Below, piece after piece: positions 29,395 through 32,834 of a stretch of 32,834 nt of DNA. A model generated the notes under the pieces. It saw nothing but the letters and a program-made list of their open reading frames with translations. It made no database searches and was not told where the DNA came from. The translations under genes were made by a program, and so were the position numbers. Positions within the stretch are counted from its first letter, which is position 1; each line of letters begins with the position of its first letter. Source of the stretch: Actinomadura flavalba DSM 45200. Lineage in GTDB: Bacteria > Actinomycetota > Actinomycetes > Streptosporangiales > Streptosporangiaceae. The DNA lies in contig NZ_KB894108.1 of the NCBI RefSeq assembly GCF_000374305.1, forward strand, positions 1-32,834, read 5' to 3'.

Positions 29395-30156
29395 ATGGGG
29401 TTCCGGGGGTCGGTCGTCGTGGTGGTGTTGCCCGTGGCGGTGCTGGCCGCCGGGTGTGAGGAGGGGGTGACGTCCGCCGGAGACGCGCCCTCGTCCGGGG
29501 CGCCTTCGCGTTCGGCTCCGCCGTCGTCGCCCGCGCCGCCGCCCCGGCTCAAGAACGGGTCCGAGGGGGCGTACGTCAAGGTGCTCCAGCGGCGGCTGGC
29601 GGCGTTGAAGTACGACCCCGGGAAGGCCGACGGGCGGTTCGGGACGTCGACGCGGCTGGCGGTGTGGGCGTTCCAGCGGGTCAACGGGCTGCCGGAGAAC
29701 GGGGTCGTGACCGGGCGGGTGTGGCGGGCGCTGGACGATCCGAAGGCGCCGAAGCCGGTGTCGCGGAAGCGGTCCGCGAACCGCGTCGACGTCGACCTCG
29801 GCGGGCAGTACCTCGTCGTCTACCGGGACGGGAGGCCCCGGCTGATCACGCACGTCTCGTCCGGTTCGGGGGAGTACTTCTGCTCCCGCGACCCCGGCGC
29901 GACCGCGAAGCGCTGCCGGTACGCCACCACCGGCACCGGCGACTTCCGCACCGGGCGGCGGGCCTCCGGCTGGGAGGTCTCGCCGCTCGGACGGCTGTAC
30001 AACCCGGTCTACTTCAACGGCGGCATCGCCTTCCACGGCGCGCTCGACGTGCCGAGGCGGCCCGCGTCGCACGGGTGCGTGCGGATGCCGATGCACATCG
30101 CCGCGTACTTCCCGAAGATCGTCGGTGACGACGTGCCCGTGCACGTCCGTAAGTAG
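29395..30156 (+). CDS. Lipoprotein L,D-transpeptidase with peptidoglycan-binding domain
   Basis: 253 residues. A signal peptide with lipobox LAAGC (lipid on Cys21) is followed by a Ser/Pro-rich spacer, a PG_binding_1 domain (about 55-115: GAYVKVLQRRLAALKY, DGRFGTSTRLAVWAFQRVNGLPENGVV) and a YkuD catalytic domain (about 125-253) with the active site SHGCVRMP, Cys228 and the preceding His in FHGALDV. It makes 3-3 cross-links or attaches proteins to the outer cell wall. The ATG at 29395 has GGGAGG seven bases upstream. Divergent from the YbaK-like gene and convergent with clpP, only three bases apart. Confidence 0.93.
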   Translation: MGFRGSVVVVVLPVAVLAAGCEEGVTSAGDAPSSGAPSRSAPPSSPAPPPRLKNGSEGAYVKVLQRRLAALKYDPGKADGRFGTSTRLAVWAFQRVNGLPENGVVTGRVWRALDDPKAPKPVSRKRSANRVDVDLGGQYLVVYRDGRPRLITHVSSGSGEYFCSRDPGATAKRCRYATTGTGDFRTGRRASGWEVSPLGRLYNPVYFNGGIAFHGALDVPRRPASHGCVRMPMHIAAYFPKIVGDDVPVHVRK

Positions 30157-30159
30157 CCG

Positions 30160-30723
30160 CTACGCCGCCAGGCGCGGGGTCTCCGCGACGACCTCGTCCA
30201 CGAACCCGTAGGCGCGGGCCTCCTCGGCGGTGAAGAAGCGGTCGCGGTCGGAGTCGGCCTCGATCCGCTCGACGGGCTGCCCCGTGTGCTCCGCGATGAG
30301 GCGCTGCATGAGGCGCTTGGTCGCGAGCATGTTCGCGGCCTGGATCTTGATGTCGGACGCCGTCCCGCCGATGCCGCCCGACGGCTGGTGCATGAGGATG
30401 CGCGCGTGCGGCAGCGCGTAGCGCTTGCCCGGCGCGCCCGCGCTCAGCAGGAACTGGCCCATGGACGCGGTGAAGCCGAGCGAGAGCGTCGCGACGTCGT
30501 TGGGGACGAACCGCATCACGTCGTAGATGGCCATGCCTGCGGTGACCGAGCCGCCGGGGGAGTTGATGTAGAGGTGGATGTCGCGGCGGCGGTCCTCGGC
30601 CGAGAGCAGGAGGAGCTGGGCGCAGATCCGGTTGGCGATGGCGTCGTCGACCTCCTGGCCGAGGAAGACGATGCGCTCCTTGAGCAGGCGGTCGAAGACG
30701 TCCGGTGCGGGTTCGTGGGTCAT
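30160..30723 (-). CDS. clpP: ATP-dependent Clp protease proteolytic subunit (solitary paralogue)
   Basis: 187 residues. Catalytic triad: Ser87 in GFTASMGQ, His112 in ILMHQPSGG and Asp161 in DSDRDRFF. The active-site segment starts GFTAS rather than GQAAS of the housekeeping ClpP, so it is probably an accessory copy. Other family features: LYINSPGGSVTAGMAIYDVM and ARAYGFVDEV. It is a single gene without a clpP partner or clpX, and lies divergent to a LysR regulator, as with accessory ClpP copies that substitute when the main pair is absent or under stress. No strong ribosome site is seen at the ATG at 30723. Confidence 0.93.
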   Translation of the reverse strand: MTHEPAPDVFDRLLKERIVFLGQEVDDAIANRICAQLLLLSAEDRRRDIHLYINSPGGSVTAGMAIYDVMRFVPNDVATLSLGFTASMGQFLLSAGAPGKRYALPHARILMHQPSGGIGGTASDIKIQAANMLATKRLMQRLIAEHTGQPVERIEADSDRDRFFTAEEARAYGFVDEVVAETPRLAA

Positions 30724-30777
30724 GGGGCCAGCTCATCCGGGGGTCCGGCGCGGCGTCCAACGAAAGATCCGGCCTGA

Positions 30778-30806
30778 TTGACAACCGTCGGTTGTCGTCG
30801 CAGGAT
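30778..30806 (+). promoter_or_regulatory. Promoter of the LysR gene with an internal operator palindrome
   Basis: TTGACA (30778-30783), 17 bases, then CAGGAT (30801-30806) forms a near-consensus primary-sigma promoter. Transcription would begin at about 30813-30814, the GTG of the LysR gene, giving a leaderless message. The spacer contains the palindrome ACAACCG-T-CGGTTGT (30781-30795), probably the regulator's own site, in the space shared with the divergent clpP gene. Confidence 0.6.
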
Positions 30807-30813
30807 GAGGTGG

Positions 30814-31737
30814 GTGGACGCCGACATTCCCGGCCTGCGGGCGTTCGTCGCCGCCGCCGACGACCTGCACTTCGGCCGGGCCGCCGCGCGGCTGCACCTG
30901 ACGCAGCAGGCGCTGTCCAAGCGCGTCCGGCGGCTGGAGACCGCGCTCGGCGCCGAACTGTTCGCGCGGACGACGCGGCGCGTCGCGCTGACGGCGGCGG
31001 GGGAGCGCCTGCTGCCCGCCGCCCGCGCGGCGCTGGACGCGTTCGACGCCGCGGTCGCCACGGTGCGGGCGCCGACCGCGCGGCTGCGGGTCGACGTCTA
31101 CGACGAGCGGTTCTCGCCGCTGCGGCTGCTGCGCGGACTGGGCGTGCCCGTCGAGGCGAGCATGCGGCAGGGGCTCGCACACGCGGTGCCCGCGCTGCTC
31201 GGCGGGGAGATCGACCTGGCGTTCGGGCAGTACCACGAGCTGCCGGACGCGGTCGCGCTGCGCGGGCGGCTGGCGCGGCGGCTCGTCCATCTGGAGCCGA
31301 TGGCGGCGTTCGTCGGGCCCGGGCATCCGCTGGCCGGGCGCGGGTCGCTGCGGCCCGCCGAGCTGCCCGCCGTCGCCATGCCCGATCCGGTCGCCGCCGA
31401 GTCGCGGGCCTTCCTCGCCGCGCTCGCGGGGCACTTCGGGGTGCCGCTGCGGTTCCTCGAACCCGCGCTGGGGCTGCGGCATTATGCCGAGGTCGTCCGG
31501 GACCGTCCGGAAGTGGTGCTCGGTGAACTCGGGACCGAGATGCCGGAGGACGGCCCGCTGGTGCGGCTGCCGCTCACCGGTCCCGTTCCGCTGGCGCCCT
31601 GGTGCGCCGTCTGGCGGCGGGACGACCGCTCGCCGCGGCTGCACGCCCTGTTGCGCCGGTTGCCTTCCGTCCGGGTGCCCGGCGGCGACGGGTTCTGGGC
31701 GCCTCCTGCGTACTACTCGGCGTTCGAACAGGAGTAG
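30814..31737 (+). CDS. LysR-family transcriptional regulator
   Basis: 307 residues. The N-terminal winged HTH is clear: LRAFVAAADDLHFGRAAARLHLTQQALSKRVRRLETALGAELFARTTRRVALTAAGERLL. The C-terminal part is a short periplasmic-binding-like effector domain (about 95-300) with weak similarity, as usual. The GTG at 30814 is chosen because it matches the predicted start of transcription and gives the normal MDADIPGLR N-terminus; an in-frame ATG at 30805 and TTG at 30778 are alternatives. Divergent from clpP, with a palindrome in between, so it may control clpP and itself. The effector is unknown. Confidence 0.9.
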   Translation: MDADIPGLRAFVAAADDLHFGRAAARLHLTQQALSKRVRRLETALGAELFARTTRRVALTAAGERLLPAARAALDAFDAAVATVRAPTARLRVDVYDERFSPLRLLRGLGVPVEASMRQGLAHAVPALLGGEIDLAFGQYHELPDAVALRGRLARRLVHLEPMAAFVGPGHPLAGRGSLRPAELPAVAMPDPVAAESRAFLAALAGHFGVPLRFLEPALGLRHYAEVVRDRPEVVLGELGTEMPEDGPLVRLPLTGPVPLAPWCAVWRRDDRSPRLHALLRRLPSVRVPGGDGFWAPPAYYSAFEQE

Positions 31738-32209
31738 AGCGCCGGTCGCGTGCGCCGGGTGACCCGCGTGAGGCGGGTGAAAGACCAGGTCAGGGAGGGT
31801 GTTCGAGGGTCGGGTGTGACGGTCGGTGTTTGAACGCGTTTCTCCGGGTGATCGGTTCCGCGTGAAGCTCGACGGTGGTCGCGAACGGGCGGCGGACCCC
31901 TCCCGGGTCCGGCGCCGGGCCACGCGAACGCGCAGGTGGGACGAGGTGCGTGGGGGAGGTGTGACGGACGGGACGGCGACCATGATCGCGGAGGGTGGCG
32001 GGATGCTTTCGAACACATTGACGAATCGTCGTTCAGGGGGTTAACTGGGTCCTGCATCGAATGTATGTTCGATGTTGGTGCGGGACTCGCGGACCGCACC
32101 AGGGCAGCGTTCCCGCCGTCGGCGCGCGACGGCGGCGGGGCGACCGGCCCGGGCGGGGAGAGGGGAAGCTCTCCGCCCGAGCCGGGCCCGAGCCCCGGAA
32201 GGAGGCCAC
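31738..32209. other. Intergenic region with regulatory sites, no gene seen
   Basis: This 472-base stretch has only short, unconvincing frames. Just after the LysR stop a hairpin (ACCCGC-gtga-GGCGGGT, near 31762) may terminate that gene. Near the right end are TTGACG (32018-32023), TTAACT (32041-32046), a LexA-type box (32057-32072) and the ribosome site of the HEPN gene. The ~135 bases between box and ATG would form a rather long 5' leader. Confidence 0.6.
32057..32072. promoter_or_regulatory. LexA (SOS) box upstream of the HEPN gene
   Basis: TCGAAT-GTAT-GTTCGA matches the actinobacterial/Gram-positive LexA consensus TCGAAC-N4-GTTCGA at 11 of 12 positions. It overlaps a -10-like TATGTT (32064-32069) placed 17 bases after TTAACT (32041-32046), so LexA binding there would block transcription of the gene at 32210. 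Confidence 0.8.
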
Positions 32210-32797
32210 ATGTCCGGAACGACCACGCGGCGCGGCAGCCGAGCCGCCCACACCGTCGCCCACGGCGCCGGTACGGGCACGCTGCCCGGCACGGCGCCCG
32301 GAGCGGCGCCCGACCCGTCGGCGGACCCGGTGCCCGACGCGGTACCGGCGCCCCGTCCGAGGGCGCACCCGGCGCCGCGCCCGGCGCACACCGCCGTCAA
32401 CCAGCTCCACTCGGCCCGCATGAGCCTTGCCGAGGCGGCCGACGCCACGTCGCCCGGCGTCCGGTACGTCTGCGCCCACCTGGCGGCGCTCCGTGCGGCG
32501 GCGGCCGTCCTGACGGCCCGCGAACCGGTCGAGCCGCGCAAGCGGGGCCGTCCGCGCAGCGTCTGGGTCCTGCTCCCCGAGGCCGACCCGGCCCTGCGCG
32601 AGTGGGCCGCCTTCTTCGCCGCCGGCGCCGACAAGCGCGCCGCCGCCGAAGCCGGCCTCCCGCGAGCGGTCACGGCCCGCGAGGCCGAGGAACTGATGCG
32701 CGACGCCGACGTCTTCGTCACCCTCGTCGAAGACACCCTCGGCATCCCGAGCCAGCCCACCCTCCCCGCCCCGGACCAGGACCACCCCACCCCCTGA
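32210..32797 (+). CDS. SAV_6107-type HEPN domain protein
   Basis: 195 residues. A disordered Ala/Pro/Gly N-terminus (about 1-60) precedes a helical HEPN-like domain: RMSLAEAADATSPGVRYVCAHLAALRAAAAVLTAR, SVWVLLPEADPALREWAAFFAAGADKRAAAEAG and the last helix REAEELMRDADVFVTLVEDTLG. The ATG at 32210 has a perfect AAGGAGG ribosome site four bases upstream; the frame is open further up but without such a site. In actinobacteria this family sits, as I recall, just upstream of a Y-family polymerase (ImuB-like) and DnaE2 genes. That context plus the LexA box suggests a role in the SOS mutagenesis response. The continuation would be right of the window. Confidence 0.83.
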   Translation: MSGTTTRRGSRAAHTVAHGAGTGTLPGTAPGAAPDPSADPVPDAVPAPRPRAHPAPRPAHTAVNQLHSARMSLAEAADATSPGVRYVCAHLAALRAAAAVLTAREPVEPRKRGRPRSVWVLLPEADPALREWAAFFAAGADKRAAAEAGLPRAVTAREAEELMRDADVFVTLVEDTLGIPSQPTLPAPDQDHPTP

Positions 32798-32834
32798 CCC
32801 CCTCCCCACCGGGCCGTGCCCCCGCCACCCCCCC

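Noticed and set aside
30805..30813. ATG at 30805 as start of the LysR gene.
   Set aside because: It would lie inside the predicted -10 element; GTG at 30814 fits the promoter and the usual N-terminus, though 30805 remains possible.
31713..32099. A 128-residue minus-strand frame over the region before the HEPN gene.
   Set aside because: Composition is Ser/Pro/Arg-rich without a domain, it covers the LexA box and promoter elements, and it overlaps the end of the LysR gene.

Overview
The window is high-GC DNA (roughly 70-75 % G+C by eye) with frequent GTG starts, four-base GTGA gene overlaps, leaderless-looking promoters and actinobacteria-specific families (DUF397, DUF5753, an Rv2175c-type DNA-binding protein, a SAV_6107-type HEPN protein, a PASTA kinase, a LexA box of the TCGAAC-N4-GTTCGA type). 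It is almost certainly a chromosomal segment of a filamentous actinobacterium. A relative of Actinomadura/Thermomonosporaceae is my best guess, but the genus is not proven by the sequence.

Region 1 (1-5.5 kb) is accessory DNA. A DUF5753 regulator tail and a DUF397 partner lie on the plus strand. Facing them on the minus strand is a plasmid-like block: a complete tyrosine recombinase with its own terminator, a run of small Cys-rich/zinc-ribbon and hypothetical genes with a PP2C-type phosphatase, and a type Ib-like partition pair (small ParA plus a putative ribbon-helix-helix partner). The partition pair has tandem 8-bp repeats upstream and a perfect 34-bp palindrome downstream. This resembles the maintenance module of an integrative element; its other boundary would be left of the window.

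Region 2 (5.5-15.7 kb): an EamA exporter with a switch-like 5' leader; a DAHP synthase (first step of aromatic biosynthesis) preceded by an aromatic leader peptide and an intrinsic terminator, i.e. an attenuator; a sulfite-oxidase-like molybdoprotein; a LytS/LytTR two-component pair; a structured RNA locus whose minus strand fits the actinobacterial 6C RNA pattern; a C-rich low-complexity tract of about 600 bp; endonuclease IV; a PknB/PknL-like PASTA kinase; and a second EamA transporter.

Region 3 (15.7-26.6 kb): thiamine genes thiO-thiS-thiG behind a TPP riboswitch and thiE on the other strand, an FAD-dependent reductase, the Rv2175c homologue, a membrane-anchored pseudokinase, a secreted GH3 glycosidase with a carboxymuconolactone-decarboxylase-like partner, a polyprenyl diphosphate synthase and divergent metF. 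From memory, the set DAHP synthase, PASTA kinase, Rv2175c, idsA2 and MTHFR-like gene recalls the M. tuberculosis Rv2172c-Rv2178c neighbourhood, and a similar Streptomyces locus also carries thiamine genes.

Region 4 (26.5-32.8 kb): a GNAT protein overlapping metF, a WXG100-size helical protein with a Pro-rich partner, an ArsC/Spx-like and a YbaK-like protein, a lipoprotein L,D-transpeptidase, a solitary ClpP divergent from a LysR regulator, and an SOS-boxed HEPN gene at the right edge that probably opens a DNA-damage/mutagenesis operon outside the window. No tRNA, rRNA, CRISPR array or insertion sequence was seen.
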